Shown: positions 1-8,640, counted from the stretch's first letter. The stretch: DNA of 64,000 bases from Pseudomonas multiresinivorans (GCF_012971725.1 NZ_CP048833.1:4526001-4590000); one strand, 5' to 3'. Numbers and translations: made by a program. The notes: generated by a model from the sequence alone, not told the origin.

Positions 1-1198
1 AGTAGAAGACGCTGCCGCTATCCAGGCTCCAGTCCCATACGCCATGACCGGCACTGTCCATGGCGAAATGCAGGCGCGCCTGGTTCTCCTGCAGCTCCAG
101 CTGGTTGGCGCGCAGTTCGGCCGTGCGCTCTCCCACCAGTTGCAGCGCCCGCTGACGCTGGCCCAGCAGGATCAGGACATAACCGGCGAGCAACAGTGAG
201 GTCAGCCCGCCCGCGAAGATCACCCACAGCTGAGGATGCCCCTGGTTGCGGCGCAGAAAGTCGCTGGATGGCTCGACGCGCACCAGATAGTCGCGACCAG
301 CGAATGCCAGGTGGCGCTCGGCCACCAACCCTGCCGTCTGGTCGGGGGACACCGGGCTTCGATACAGGGGGACATCCGGGCGCAGGTCGCCGGCATCGCG
401 CAATGTCAGGGCCAGTTGCTCCTCGCGCCCTTCCGCGCCTTGCTCGATGAGCAGCCGGTAACTGATGGCCGCCAGCAGGATGCCCTGGATTCCGACCCGG
501 GTTTCCGCCGTTGGGCTGGGCGTCACGCTGGTCCGGTAGAAGGGGGCTGCCAACAGCACCCCGGTGGAATCGGCCGGCGGCGCGCCGGGCAGGACCACCG
601 GGATAGAGGCCGCAACGGCGCGCGTCTTCACTACGCGCCGGGCCAGCTCGCGCCCTGGCAATGTCGAGTTGAGATCCAGGCCCAGCGGCATTTCCTCCAG
701 ATACTCGGAGGCGCCATAAAGGACGGGGAAGTAATAGTCCCGAACCTGCGCGGGAATAGGCTGCCCCTGCAGGTCGAGCTCGAACAGCATGTAATCGAGC
801 ATCCCGGCAGCATGAGCGCGGGCCTCGAAAGCCTCCCGGTCGTGCTGCGCCACATGGGGCAGCCAGGCATAGCCGAGGGTGTCGCCCAGCAGGGGACTGA
901 CGAAATGCTCGAACTCCTCCCTGGAGACCGACCTGGAATTTTCGAAGAAGCGCTGGATCGACTCCAGCTCACTCTGCTGCAGCGTGAACCGCTCGCGGAC
1001 CCGATCGATCCGCTCATTGGCGGCCAGGGAGAACTGCTGCTCGAGGGCTACACGGGCGTTACGCCAGACATTCCAGCCCAGCAGGGCGGTCAGCAGCAGA
1101 CCTGCCGCCAGCACCAGGCCGGCGGCGCGCAGAGCCTTCTTCTGGCTGACGACTCCCTGAGCAACGGGCAACTGCTCGTAGGCCGGCAACTGAGTCAT
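1..1198 (-). CDS. CHASE-domain sensor/signalling protein, N-terminal part (partial)
   Basis: An open frame starts with ATG at 1198 and runs off the left edge after 399 codons without a stop. Residues about 24-46 form one membrane segment. A periplasmic region of CHASE type follows (LGYAWLPHV, then the conserved YYFPVLYGAS block), and a second membrane segment lies near residues 325-345 (LWVIFAGGLTSLLLAGYVLI). After a short coiled-coil linker (ELRANQLELQENQ) the frame enters what looks like a PAS domain (ARLHFAMDSAGHGVWDW). Proteins built this way are usually inner-membrane sensor kinases or GGDEF/EAL cyclic-di-GMP enzymes; the output domain lies outside the window, so the activity cannot be called. 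It follows rlmKL on the same strand after about 100 bases. Confidence 0.85.
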   Translation of the reverse strand, partial: MTQLPAYEQLPVAQGVVSQKKALRAAGLVLAAGLLLTALLGWNVWRNARVALEQQFSLAANERIDRVRERFTLQQSELESIQRFFENSRSVSREEFEHFVSPLLGDTLGYAWLPHVAQHDREAFEARAHAAGMLDYMLFELDLQGQPIPAQVRDYYFPVLYGASEYLEEMPLGLDLNSTLPGRELARRVVKTRAVAASIPVVLPGAPPADSTGVLLAAPFYRTSVTPSPTAETRVGIQGILLAAISYRLLIEQGAEGREEQLALTLRDAGDLRPDVPLYRSPVSPDQTAGLVAERHLAFAGRDYLVRVEPSSDFLRRNQGHPQLWVIFAGGLTSLLLAGYVLILLGQRQRALQLVGERTAELRANQLELQENQARLHFAMDSAGHGVWDWSLDSGSVFY

Positions 1199-1300
1199 GT
1201 GGAATCCCGGTCTCAGGGTTTACTCAGTTTTTATAGCAGCCGATGGCCATTTGCCCAGGGCCCGCGCGACGCACGGCCCCTGCCGCGCGCCGTTGGGACT

Positions 1301-3484
1301 TCAACGGACGATGATGCGCCAGGCGCGGTGGATCTTGCTGTTGCGGGCAAAATCCTGGTCCAGCGTCTGGGCGCTGATATCCTCGACCTGGTAACGCGCC
1401 GACAACCCTTCGTCCAACTCGAACTTGCGGAAGTTGTTGGAGAAGTACAGCACCCCACCCTTGGCCAGCCGCGCCATGGCCAGGTCGATCAGTTCGACAT
1501 GGTCACGCTGCACGTCGAACACCCCTTCCATGCGCTTGGAGTTGGAGAAGGTCGGCGGGTCGATGAAGACCAGGTCGTACTCGCCGCGGTCTTCGCGCAG
1601 CCATTCCATCACGTCGCTCTGCACCAGGCGCTGCTTGTCGGAGAAGCCGTTGAGCGACAGGTTGCGCCGTGCCCAGTCCAGGTAAGTCTTGGACAGGTCG
1701 ACGCTGGTGGTACTGCGTGCATCGCCCTTGGCCGCATGCACGGTGGCCGTGGCGGTGTAGCAGAACAGGTTGAGGAAGCGCTTGCCCGCGGCCTCGCGCT
1801 GGATGCGCAGACGGATCGGGCGGTGGTCGAGGAACAGACCGGTGTCGAGGTAGTCGGTCAGGTTGACCAGCAGCTTCACGCCGCCCTCTTCCACTTCCAT
1901 GAAACGGCCTTCGGCATTCTGCCGCTCGTACTGCTTCTTGCCGGCCTGGCGCTCGCGACGCTTGATCACGATGCGCTCGGTGGGAATGCCCAGGGCTTGT
2001 GGCAGCGCCGCCAGTGCATCGAGCAGGCGGGTCTGGGCCTTCTCCGGGTCGATGGACTTGGGTGCCGCGTACTCCTGCACGTGCGCCCAGTCACGGTAGA
2101 GGTCCACTGCCAGGGCGTACTCAGGCATGTCGGCGTCATACACCCGGTAGCACTCGATCTTTTCCTTGCGCGCCCACTTGCCCAGCGCCTTGACGTTCTT
2201 CTGCAGGCGGTTGGCGAACATCTGCCCGCCCTCGCTCAGGCGAGCCTGCTCGATCACCGCGGCGCCCTGAACCGGTGACGCTTCGCTGCGCTCGCCCCGC
2301 TCGCCGGTCACGAACTGGCGCGGCTCCACGTCGAGCATGATCAGCTTGCACGGCAGCGCCCCGTTGAAGAACGCGTACTGCTTGTGGCTGCGGATACCCA
2401 TGCGCTTACCCAGCTCCGGCGCACCGGTGAACACCCCGGCACTCCAGCCCAGGCAGCTCTGGCGAAGCCGTTCGCCCAGATGCTGGTAGAGATACAGCAG
2501 GCTGGCCTCATCCCCCAGGCGCTCGCCGTAGGGCGGGTTGCAGATGATCAGGCCCTTCTGGCCCTTGTCCGGACGCGGCTCGAAGGTCGCCAGCTCGCCC
2601 TGATAGATCTTTATCCACTCGGCCAGTCCCGAGCGCTCGATGTTGTTGCGCGCCGGCTGGATCAGGCGGGGATCGGCTTCATAGCCACGAATCCACAGCG
2701 GGGTCTTCGCCAGGCCGACTTCGGCGCGCTGCTGGGCCTCGTCGATCAGCATCTTCCAGATCGCCGGCACATGGCCCAGCCAATTGCTGAAACCCCAGCG
2801 CTCGCGCTTAAGGTTCGGCGCCACATCAGCGGCAATCAGGCCGGCCTCGATGAGGAAGGTACCGACGCCGCACATAGGGTCGGACAGTGCGCCGCCTTCA
2901 GCGGCGATCTTCGGCCAACCGGCGCGGATCAGCACCGCTGCGGCGAGGTTTTCCTTCAGCGGCGCGGCGCCTTGCTGCAGGCGGTAGCCGCGCTGGTGCA
3001 GGCTGTGGCCGGAGAGGTCCAGCGACAGTACCGCCTGGCCACGATCCAGGTGCAGGTGCACGCGGATATCCGGATTGACCTTGTCCACCGTCGGGCGCTT
3101 GCCGAACTCGGCGCGCAGGTTATCGACGATGGCGTCCTTGACCTTCAGCGCACCGAAGTGGGTGTTGTCGATGCCCGAGCCCTTGCCGCTGAACTCCACC
3201 GCCAGGCTGCCATCGGCCTCCAGGTGGTCACTCCAGGACACGGCGTTGACGCCCAGGTAGAGGTCTTCGGCATTGCTCACCGGGAAGCGCGACAGCACCA
3301 GCAGCACACGGTTGGCCAGGCGCGACCAGAGACACAGACGGTAGGCCGTCTCCAGGTCGCCCTTGCCGCGAATGGCCGAAACCTGGGCGCGCGCCTCGGT
3401 CAGCCCGAGAGCCTGGGCTTCCTCCAGCAACAGGCCATCGAGCCCTTTCGGGCAGGTGAGGAAGAGATCGTGCAAATCCGCCAT
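1301..3484 (-). CDS. rlmL: Bifunctional 23S rRNA methyltransferase RlmKL (m7G2069 / m2G2445)
   Basis: 727 residues, the usual length of the fused enzyme. The N-terminal half carries a THUMP RNA-binding region and an SAM-dependent methyltransferase with the target-base motif NPPYGERLG near residue 320 (RlmL, N2 of G2445). The C-terminal half is the RlmK methyltransferase (FLNLFCYTATATVHAAKGDA for SAM binding, then DPPTFSNS for the base) that makes m7G2069. Both modifications lie in the peptidyl-transferase region of 23S rRNA. The gene is transcribed away from rmf, so a divergent control region of 474 bases separates two ribosome-related genes. The ATG at 3484 gives the canonical start MADLHDLF. 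Confidence 0.96.
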   Translation of the reverse strand: MADLHDLFLTCPKGLDGLLLEEAQALGLTEARAQVSAIRGKGDLETAYRLCLWSRLANRVLLVLSRFPVSNAEDLYLGVNAVSWSDHLEADGSLAVEFSGKGSGIDNTHFGALKVKDAIVDNLRAEFGKRPTVDKVNPDIRVHLHLDRGQAVLSLDLSGHSLHQRGYRLQQGAAPLKENLAAAVLIRAGWPKIAAEGGALSDPMCGVGTFLIEAGLIAADVAPNLKRERWGFSNWLGHVPAIWKMLIDEAQQRAEVGLAKTPLWIRGYEADPRLIQPARNNIERSGLAEWIKIYQGELATFEPRPDKGQKGLIICNPPYGERLGDEASLLYLYQHLGERLRQSCLGWSAGVFTGAPELGKRMGIRSHKQYAFFNGALPCKLIMLDVEPRQFVTGERGERSEASPVQGAAVIEQARLSEGGQMFANRLQKNVKALGKWARKEKIECYRVYDADMPEYALAVDLYRDWAHVQEYAAPKSIDPEKAQTRLLDALAALPQALGIPTERIVIKRRERQAGKKQYERQNAEGRFMEVEEGGVKLLVNLTDYLDTGLFLDHRPIRLRIQREAAGKRFLNLFCYTATATVHAAKGDARSTTSVDLSKTYLDWARRNLSLNGFSDKQRLVQSDVMEWLREDRGEYDLVFIDPPTFSNSKRMEGVFDVQRDHVELIDLAMARLAKGGVLYFSNNFRKFELDEGLSARYQVEDISAQTLDQDFARNSKIHRAWRIIVR

Positions 3485-3958
3485 GCAAATAGTTCCTGGG
3501 CCGCAGCCCTTTCAGCAAAGCCGCTTACGGCCTTGTCGGCCACCTTTTTATTCGACCAAGGTGACCCGTGTATTCATTTTCAGGGATGGACCGGCGAACC
3601 GGCCTGCGGCCTCGCGTCGCAGAAAGTCATCCCACTCGTCGGAACGAGAGATGGTCTCAATTAGACACACATTCCTCTTGATCCTCGGCAAGCTCCCGCC
3701 CCTGGGGGGTTATGCCGTACTGGCATTTTGCAAACCGGGCGAACCTTATGGCTTGAACCCATAAGAGTTACGTCCTTATGACAAATTGGTCATTCACAGC
3801 CCCGGAACCTTTCGATAGAACTCGGGGTAATCCTTCACCGCAATGGTGTCGGGCGGGGCGCGTCACGCCGGCAATGCGCCCCATTTGGCGGAACATTCCG
3901 CCCGGCCTCCCTGGGGGGCCAACGGGACATAACAGTCAACAAGTGAGGGCTACACCCT
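3485..3958. other. Intergenic region between rlmL and rmf (474 bases)
   Basis: No convincing gene. It must hold the divergent promoters of rlmL (minus) and rmf (plus). The only distinct structure seen is a short inverted repeat at 3745-3765 with a third half-site at 3774-3780, annotated separately. Confidence 0.6.
3745..3780 (+). promoter_or_regulatory. Inverted repeat plus extra half-site upstream of rmf
   Basis: CTTATGG (3745-3751) and CCATAAG (3759-3765) form perfect 7-base arms around a 7-base loop, and CTTATG recurs at about 3775-3780. The element lies about 180-215 bases before the rmf ATG. It could be an operator or part of the rmf leader; rmf is growth-phase controlled in other gammaproteobacteria. 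No regulator can be named. Confidence 0.35.
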
Positions 3959-4177
3959 ATGAGAAGACTTAAGCGTGATCCGTTGGAAAGAGCCTTTTTG
4001 CGCGGTTATCAGCACGGCATTACTGGAAAATCTCGCGACCTCTGTCCGTTTACCCATCCCACCACCCGGCAATCCTGGCTCAACGGCTGGCGTGAGGGCC
4101 GCGGCGACAACTGGGATGGTTTGACCGGCGCCGCCGGTATTCAACGAGTGAACCAATTGCAGCACGCAACAGGCTGA
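3959..4177 (+). CDS. rmf: Ribosome modulation factor
   Basis: 72 residues. It matches RMF along its whole length, including the basic N-terminus MRRLKRDPLERA, the core RGYQHGITGKSRDLCPF and RQSWLNGWREGR. RMF binds 70S ribosomes in stationary phase and drives formation of inactive 100S dimers (hibernation). The gene is monocistronic: a long leader precedes it and a clear Rho-independent hairpin follows at 4240-4268. A start further upstream is not available because no in-frame ATG gives a sensible product. Confidence 0.96.
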   Translation: MRRLKRDPLERAFLRGYQHGITGKSRDLCPFTHPTTRQSWLNGWREGRGDNWDGLTGAAGIQRVNQLQHATG

Positions 4178-4239
4178 ATCCAGGGTCACCCACGACTTCC
4201 CCAAGCCGCCCCATCCGGGCGGAAAAGGGCGCAAGCCCA

Positions 4240-4268
4240 AGGGCTCCGAAAGGAGCCCTACTTATTTC
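4240..4268 (+). terminator. Rho-independent terminator after rmf
   Basis: AGGGCTCC (4240-4247), loop GAAA, GGAGCCCT (4252-4259), followed by the T-rich ACTTATTT. It lies between the convergent ends of rmf and pyrD and may serve both. Confidence 0.8.
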
Positions 4269-4280
4269 TGCTACCTGTCC

Positions 4281-5306
4281 TTACGCCCGCCTGGCCGCCG
4301 CAATGGCGTCCACCGCTTCGCGAATCAGCGCCGGGCCCTTGTAGATGAAGCCGGAATAGATCTGCACCAGGCTCGCCCCCGCGGCGATCTTCTCCGCAGC
4401 ATGTGCGCCTTCGGTAATACCGCCGGCAGCAATGATCGGCAGGCGACCACCCAGTTCACCAGCCAGCACCTTGACGATGTGCGTGCTCTTCTCGCGCACC
4501 GGAGCGCCCGACAGGCCACCCGCCTCGTTGCCGAACGGCAGGTGCTCGACGCCTTCGCGGCCCAGGGTGGTGTTGGTAGCGATTACCGCGTCCATACCCG
4601 ACTCGATCAGCGCGGCGGCGACCATCGCAGTCTCCTCGTCACTCATGTCAGGAGCGATCTTGATTGCCAGGGGCACGCGGCGGCCATGCTGCACGGCCAG
4701 GTCCTCCTGGCGCAGGCGCAGCGCCTCGAGGAGCTGCTTGAGCGAATCGCCGAACTGCAGGCTGCGCAGGCCGGGGGTGTTCGGCGAGCTGACGTTGACC
4801 GTGACGTAGCTGGCGTGGGCGTAGACCTTGTCCAGGCAGATCAGGTAGTCGTCCACCGCGCGCTCGACTGGAGTGTCGAAGTTCTTGCCAATGTTGATGC
4901 CCAGCACGCCCTTGTACTTCGCCGCCTTGACCCGCTCGATCAGGTGATCGACGCCATGGTTGTTGAAGCCCATGCGGTTGATGATCGCGGTGGCTTGCGG
5001 CAGGCGGAAGATGCGCGGCTTGGGGTTGCCCGGCTGCGGACGCGGGGTAACGGTGCCGATCTCGACGAAACCGAAGCCCAGCTGGGCGAAGCCATCGATG
5101 GCATCGCCGTTCTTGTCCAGGCCGGCCGCCAGCCCCACGGGGTTGGCAAACTCCAGGCCCATCACCTTCACCGGCAGGCTCCTGGGCGCCTGCGTCAGCA
5201 GGCCATTGAGGCCCAGGCGGCCACCGGCACCGATCAGGTCGATGGACAATTCATGGGAGGTTTCCGGGGAGAGCTTGAACAGGAGCTCGCGGGCCAGGCT
5301 GTACAT
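4281..5306 (-). CDS. pyrD: Dihydroorotate dehydrogenase, quinone-dependent (class 2)
   Basis: 341 residues. PyrD oxidises dihydroorotate to orotate and passes electrons through FMN to ubiquinone at the inner face of the cytoplasmic membrane. The class-2 N-terminal amphipathic helix (MYSLARELLFKLSPETSHE) is present, followed by the FMN-binding barrel: GLAAGLDKNGDAIDG, the catalytic-serine loop NVSSPNTPGLRSLQ, and AAGGI near the end. The gene is single, convergent with rmf; the DUF2835 gene upstream lies 53 bases away on the same strand. Confidence 0.97.
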   Translation of the reverse strand: MYSLARELLFKLSPETSHELSIDLIGAGGRLGLNGLLTQAPRSLPVKVMGLEFANPVGLAAGLDKNGDAIDGFAQLGFGFVEIGTVTPRPQPGNPKPRIFRLPQATAIINRMGFNNHGVDHLIERVKAAKYKGVLGINIGKNFDTPVERAVDDYLICLDKVYAHASYVTVNVSSPNTPGLRSLQFGDSLKQLLEALRLRQEDLAVQHGRRVPLAIKIAPDMSDEETAMVAAALIESGMDAVIATNTTLGREGVEHLPFGNEAGGLSGAPVREKSTHIVKVLAGELGGRLPIIAAGGITEGAHAAEKIAAGASLVQIYSGFIYKGPALIREAVDAIAAARRA

Positions 5307-5359
5307 GGTCGGGCATCGGTCGGCAAAATGGGGCGCTATTATAGCCAGCCTGCCCTCGC

Positions 5360-5581
5360 TCAGGCGAGGCGACGCAGCGCCAGCAGCCGCCCGGAATCAT
5401 CGAATTCCAGCTCGAAGCTACCGTGCACTCCGGAGTGAGTGACGAATGGACGCAGGTGATGAGCAGGCAGGTTGACCTGCCGGCCATCGCGGCTACGTAC
5501 CTGCACCCGGTTGGCATACCCGCGATAGAGCGCCTGCAGCCGGTCCGCCGACAGAGAAATATCCAGCACAACGCAAGCCAT
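5360..5581 (-). CDS. DUF2835 family small protein
   Basis: 73 residues starting at ATG 5581, preceded by a good GGGAGG ribosome-binding site. It matches DUF2835 (conserved VVLDISLSADRLQALYRG near the start, then LRPFVTHSGVHGSFELEFD). The function of the family is unknown. In PAO1 a gene of this family also lies next to pyrD. It could be co-transcribed with pyrD, which starts 53 bases downstream. Confidence 0.85.
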   Translation of the reverse strand: MACVVLDISLSADRLQALYRGYANRVQVRSRDGRQVNLPAHHLRPFVTHSGVHGSFELEFDDSGRLLALRRLA

Positions 5582-5730
5582 GGAGGCCTCCCGGAAGTGA
5601 AGGAAAGAATTTTGCCACAACGCATGCGCCCAACGGCGCCAGGGTTTTCTATGCTTAGGGCAACACGCCGCGCATCCGGCCCGGCGCTTCCTGCACTGAC
5701 CAGTCGGCCATCGGGAGTCTTGCGTCGTCC

Positions 5731-6612
5731 ATGAGTCAACCACCTCGCCCCCGCAGCGTGACCAGTCGGCTGGCTGCCCTTGCCCAACGCCTGGGCATCG
5801 GCAACGCCGATGGACGGAACATCGTCGAACGCAGCCGGAGCCTGTCCCTGCCCTTCGAACCGCTACCCGACTGGCCCGCCGGCCTCGGCTGGCAGTCCGG
5901 GCCGCCACTGTACCGGCTGATCGACCTGCCGCGCGGAGCGCTCTCCGGTCCCGTGCAGGAAGACAAGGCGCGCATCCATGCCGTACTCAAGCGCCTGGTG
6001 AGCAGCCACCACGAGGAACATCCCGCAGTCGACATGCGCAGCATCGACGGCCTGTGCTGCCGCGGCCTCATCGACAGCCCGCTTGCAGGGCTGGAGGAGC
6101 TTTCCAACTGCGAGCAGTGCCGCAAGGTGCGCATCATCAGCTACAACGATTTCACCAAGGTGCTGGGCGTGGCCCTGCCCGGTTTCGAGCGCAAGGCGCA
6201 ACTGCAGTTACGCAGTGCAGGCTGGCACGGCGAGCGTCTGTTCTGGGACGACGACAATCACCCCTGCGAACTGGCCAACGCGGTGGTCTATGCCCGCCGC
6301 CGCGGGCTGGAGATCGTCCTGCCCGCGCGAATCCAGCGCTTCGCGTTGCAGGCTGCTGTCCTGGATGAACTACAGCGCGACTTCCACATGCTGGCCATGC
6401 CGTCCAGGGCCTGGAGCGACGCGGCCTTCATGGAGTTGCTGCTGGAAACCGGCATGCCCTACGCGCGCTTCGGCCTGTTCAACTCGGAAACCCCGGAGAG
6501 CCTCCTGTTGCCCAGGGACAATCCGGCGTCGGATGCCTTCGGCCAAGGACTGCAGGAGGCCGGAGCACAGGACGTGATCACGTACCTGCGCAACGTCGGC
6601 AGCAAAGGCTGA
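5731..6612 (+). CDS. Conserved hypothetical protein, 293 residues
   Basis: No family recognised with confidence; it resembles Pseudomonas proteins listed under a DUF of uncharacterised, mostly soluble proteins. No signal peptide or membrane segment is visible. A pair of cysteines in LSNCEQCRKVR (about residues 127-130) and CC near 109 could bind metal, but no full zinc motif is present. Codon use is like the neighbours. The ATG at 5731 has GGGAG about 16 bases upstream, so the ribosome-binding site is weak. It is convergent with the HTH gene at 6622, with stops only 10 bases apart. Confidence 0.65.
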   Translation: MSQPPRPRSVTSRLAALAQRLGIGNADGRNIVERSRSLSLPFEPLPDWPAGLGWQSGPPLYRLIDLPRGALSGPVQEDKARIHAVLKRLVSSHHEEHPAVDMRSIDGLCCRGLIDSPLAGLEELSNCEQCRKVRIISYNDFTKVLGVALPGFERKAQLQLRSAGWHGERLFWDDDNHPCELANAVVYARRRGLEIVLPARIQRFALQAAVLDELQRDFHMLAMPSRAWSDAAFMELLLETGMPYARFGLFNSETPESLLLPRDNPASDAFGQGLQEAGAQDVITYLRNVGSKG

Positions 6613-6621
6613 CCCTCGGCG

Positions 6622-7035
6622 TCACACCTCGGGTGCATCCTCGCGGAGCTGGCGCTCCTCCTCGTCCAGGCTTTCCAGCATCGCGTGATGCCTGGCCTGC
6701 CATTCTTCGAGACTGAGACCCGCCGTCGCCAACAGTTGCGGATTGCGCTTCACCAGGTAGACCGCTGCCCGCTGCGCGGAGTCTTCCACCTTCCAGCTCA
6801 CCTCGGCCGGATCGATCGGCCCTTCATAGGTGATCCAGCGACTGAAATCCGGGTACACGCTGCAGACCTTCTGGAAGTCCAGGTCCCGCATGCGCTGGTT
6901 GCCGTACTCGATGTTCTCCACATCCTTGGCCTTCATTCCGACCGTTTCGGCGAAGGCGCGGCGCGACTGCCCTGTCAGCGAGCGCAGTGCCCGTAGTCTC
7001 TCTCCTGCGGTGAACAGGAAACGTTTCTTTATCAT
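6622..7035 (-). CDS. Small helix-turn-helix (XRE/Cro-like) protein
   Basis: 137 residues. Residues 8-60 read as a Cro/C1-type HTH (GERLRALRSLTGQSRRAFAE, then VENIEYGNQRM as the recognition region). The C-terminal half is acidic and probably helical (LDEEERQLREDAPEV). It is divergent from the gene at 7157 with a short palindrome between them, an arrangement typical of an autoregulated switch. The target is unknown. It could also be a conserved chromosomal regulator rather than a phage remnant; nothing else phage-like is nearby. Confidence 0.7.
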   Translation of the reverse strand: MIKKRFLFTAGERLRALRSLTGQSRRAFAETVGMKAKDVENIEYGNQRMRDLDFQKVCSVYPDFSRWITYEGPIDPAEVSWKVEDSAQRAAVYLVKRNPQLLATAGLSLEEWQARHHAMLESLDEEERQLREDAPEV

Positions 7036-7087
7036 GTGTCGTCCATCTCCGAGACTGCGAAGGCCTCGAAAAACACCCCAACTACTA

Positions 7088-7104
7088 GGATAAATTGGCT
7101 ATCC
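7088..7104. promoter_or_regulatory. Candidate operator between divergent HTH genes
   Basis: GGATA (7088-7092) and TATCC (7100-7104) flank an AT-rich 7-base centre, in an otherwise GC-rich stretch and about midway between the two divergent starts. Its size and position fit an operator for the XRE-like protein, but this is inference from layout only. Confidence 0.35.
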
Positions 7105-7156
7105 AGACCGAGGCGCAAGCCCGTGGATCAAGGGGCATGATGGTGCGGGACACGAG

Positions 7157-7369
7157 ATGAAGCAGGGAAGAGGATTCACCCCGGACTTGCTCGCGGGTGG
7201 CTATTACGTGACGCCGCAGCGCTTTGCACAGCTGATCGGCCTGGGCGATCGCCAAGCCATTGTGCAACGCTGGATCGAGCAGGGAGACCTGCCCTCGCGC
7301 TGCATCGGCGGCCAGACCCTGGTGGACCTGGCCGCCCTGCTCCTGATGACCCAGCCGGATCAGTCCTGA
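7157..7369 (+). CDS. Small putative DNA-binding protein (excisionase/Cro-like)
   Basis: 70 residues. The sequence GGYYVTPQRFAQLIGLGDR...VQRWIEQGDLP has the pattern of a winged-helix excisionase/MerR-like fold: a helix that selects, then a W-containing turn followed by the short wing. There is no integrase nearby, so an actual excisionase role is doubtful. The last 10 bases overlap tail-to-tail with the end of the next gene on the opposite strand. A similar small repressor-type protein is the alternative. Confidence 0.6.
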   Translation: MKQGRGFTPDLLAGGYYVTPQRFAQLIGLGDRQAIVQRWIEQGDLPSRCIGGQTLVDLAALLLMTQPDQS

Positions 7370-7890
7370 TCCGCTTCCTGGGCGGCCTGCAACGCTGGCA
7401 TGGCGGGAATGCCGATTTCCACGCAGAGTGCCATGACGCGCTCAAGGTCGTTTCGATACACCAGCACGCACTGCAGTTCGGTATCCAGCGGCTCGCTGAA
7501 GTCCACCAGCACGTACCCGCCCTTTTCCGGGTACAGCGCGCCGAGCTGGGTCTGGATGCGATTCAGCGCGGCAAGCGGCTCGGCCTTGCGCAATTGCTTG
7601 GCCTGCAGCACGAAATTGACGCTGGGGTCGAAGGAGGCGCGGATCTCACCGAACAGCTCCTCGTAGCTGTCGCCCATGAACAGCACGATTTCCGGCAGGC
7701 TGCCGACCACGACCCATTCGCCCAGGGGAATGGGGAAGCTGTCGTCGTAGTTGATGTCTGCATTGGCCGCGAGGAAGGCGGCCGGATCGGCATAGGCCTG
7801 CGAGGCCTCGTCGGCGATCTGCTGGATCTCTTCCTCCGCCAGGCAGCCGGAGCTGATCAGCGTAAGGAGTTCGACGAGTTGCGCTTTCAT
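7360..7890 (-). CDS. Conserved hypothetical cytoplasmic protein, 176 residues
   Basis: Begins at ATG 7890 (MKAQLVELLTLISSGCLAEE) with AGGA 10-13 bases upstream. The upstream in-frame extension to 8091 is low-complexity and lacks a ribosome-binding site, so I did not use it. The protein is acidic, with no signal peptide and no membrane segment. I do not recognise a family. It converges with the small HTH gene at 7157 and diverges from the lipoprotein gene at 8090. Confidence 0.65.
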   Translation of the reverse strand: MKAQLVELLTLISSGCLAEEEIQQIADEASQAYADPAAFLAANADINYDDSFPIPLGEWVVVGSLPEIVLFMGDSYEELFGEIRASFDPSVNFVLQAKQLRKAEPLAALNRIQTQLGALYPEKGGYVLVDFSEPLDTELQCVLVYRNDLERVMALCVEIGIPAMPALQAAQEADQD

Positions 7891-8089
7891 GAGGGAGTCC
7901 TGAAGAGAGATGAACAGCCGGAAAGCATATCTGCATTCGCCGTAAAACACCGCAGGTAGGGAACTTTCCGTCAGACAAAAGCGTCCGAAGTTGCCAGAAA
8001 CGATACCCACTATCGAACGGGATGATTTCTGCTCACCTCGAGCGGTTGATAGCCTGACAACCATCCCGAACCAGCCTGCGTGTGAATCC

Positions 8090-8305
8090 ATGAACCGTGC
8101 CCTCGCCCTTCTCTCCCTGACCCTGCCCCTGTGGCTGGTGGGTTGCGCCAGTCAGCCCGCGCCGCAGCAGGAGCCCTACAGCAACGAACAGGTGAAGTCC
8201 TTCGCGCTGAAGATGCTGGGGACCAGCAACATGTCCGATGAGCTGTACGCCAAGTACCGCCGGGCTCTGACCGAGCCGCACGAGGATGGGCGGAGCGGAA
8301 GCTGA
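8090..8305 (+). CDS. Small putative lipoprotein, 71 residues
   Basis: The N-terminus MNRALALLSLTLPLWLVGCASQ is a signal peptide with a lipobox (LVGC, cysteine at residue 19); the mature lipoprotein would be about 53 residues. The residue after Cys is Ala and then Ser, so outer-membrane sorting by Lol is expected. The mature part has one predicted helix (EQVKSFALKMLGTSNMSDEL) and a charged tail. Function unknown. Confidence 0.7.
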   Translation: MNRALALLSLTLPLWLVGCASQPAPQQEPYSNEQVKSFALKMLGTSNMSDELYAKYRRALTEPHEDGRSGS

Positions 8306-8503
8306 TTTTGCATTGATCCTGTTTCTGACTGCCCCTAGAGGCGCTCCTGCAGGCCAGCGCTGTCGGCCTTGCTTTCTGCTCTTCTGATTGGGCGTGTCTG
8401 CGCTGCCTTGGCGTGCGCGCAGACTCCGTCTTTCTTCCCTTCGGCCGGCCTGCTTTGCCAAGCCCCGCAACGTAGGCCAAGGCCTCGCCACTCCGTCTGA
8501 ACT

Positions 8504-8574
8504 GTTCGCGAGCAAGCTCGCTCCTACAATCCAGCTGAGCAGCGCTCCTGGCAGGAGCGAGCTTGCTCGCGAAC
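8504..8574. repeat. REP inverted-repeat pair, copy 1
   Basis: GTTCGCGAGCAAGCTCGCTC and its inverse complement face each other across about 25 bases. Each arm also contains the internal palindrome GAGCAAGCTC / GAGCTTGCTC. This is the common extragenic palindrome of Pseudomonas. Four further copies are at 22757, 24181, 28039 and 47843. Confidence 0.9.
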
Positions 8575-8613
8575 ATGCCCCGTCTCTGTGCTGGCTGGCC
8601 TGTCGATCACGGT

Positions 8614-8640
8614 AAAAAAAGCCCCGCACTTGGCGGGGCT
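8614..8640 (-). terminator. Rho-independent terminator of gdhB
   Basis: On the minus strand, AGCCCCGC - CAAG - GCGGGGCT is followed directly by a run of seven T. It starts about 30 bases after the gdhB stop. Confidence 0.88.

Noticed and set aside
7157..7369. Toxin-antitoxin pair with the XRE-like gene
   Set aside because: The genes are divergent and both look like DNA-binding proteins; no toxin fold is recognisable.
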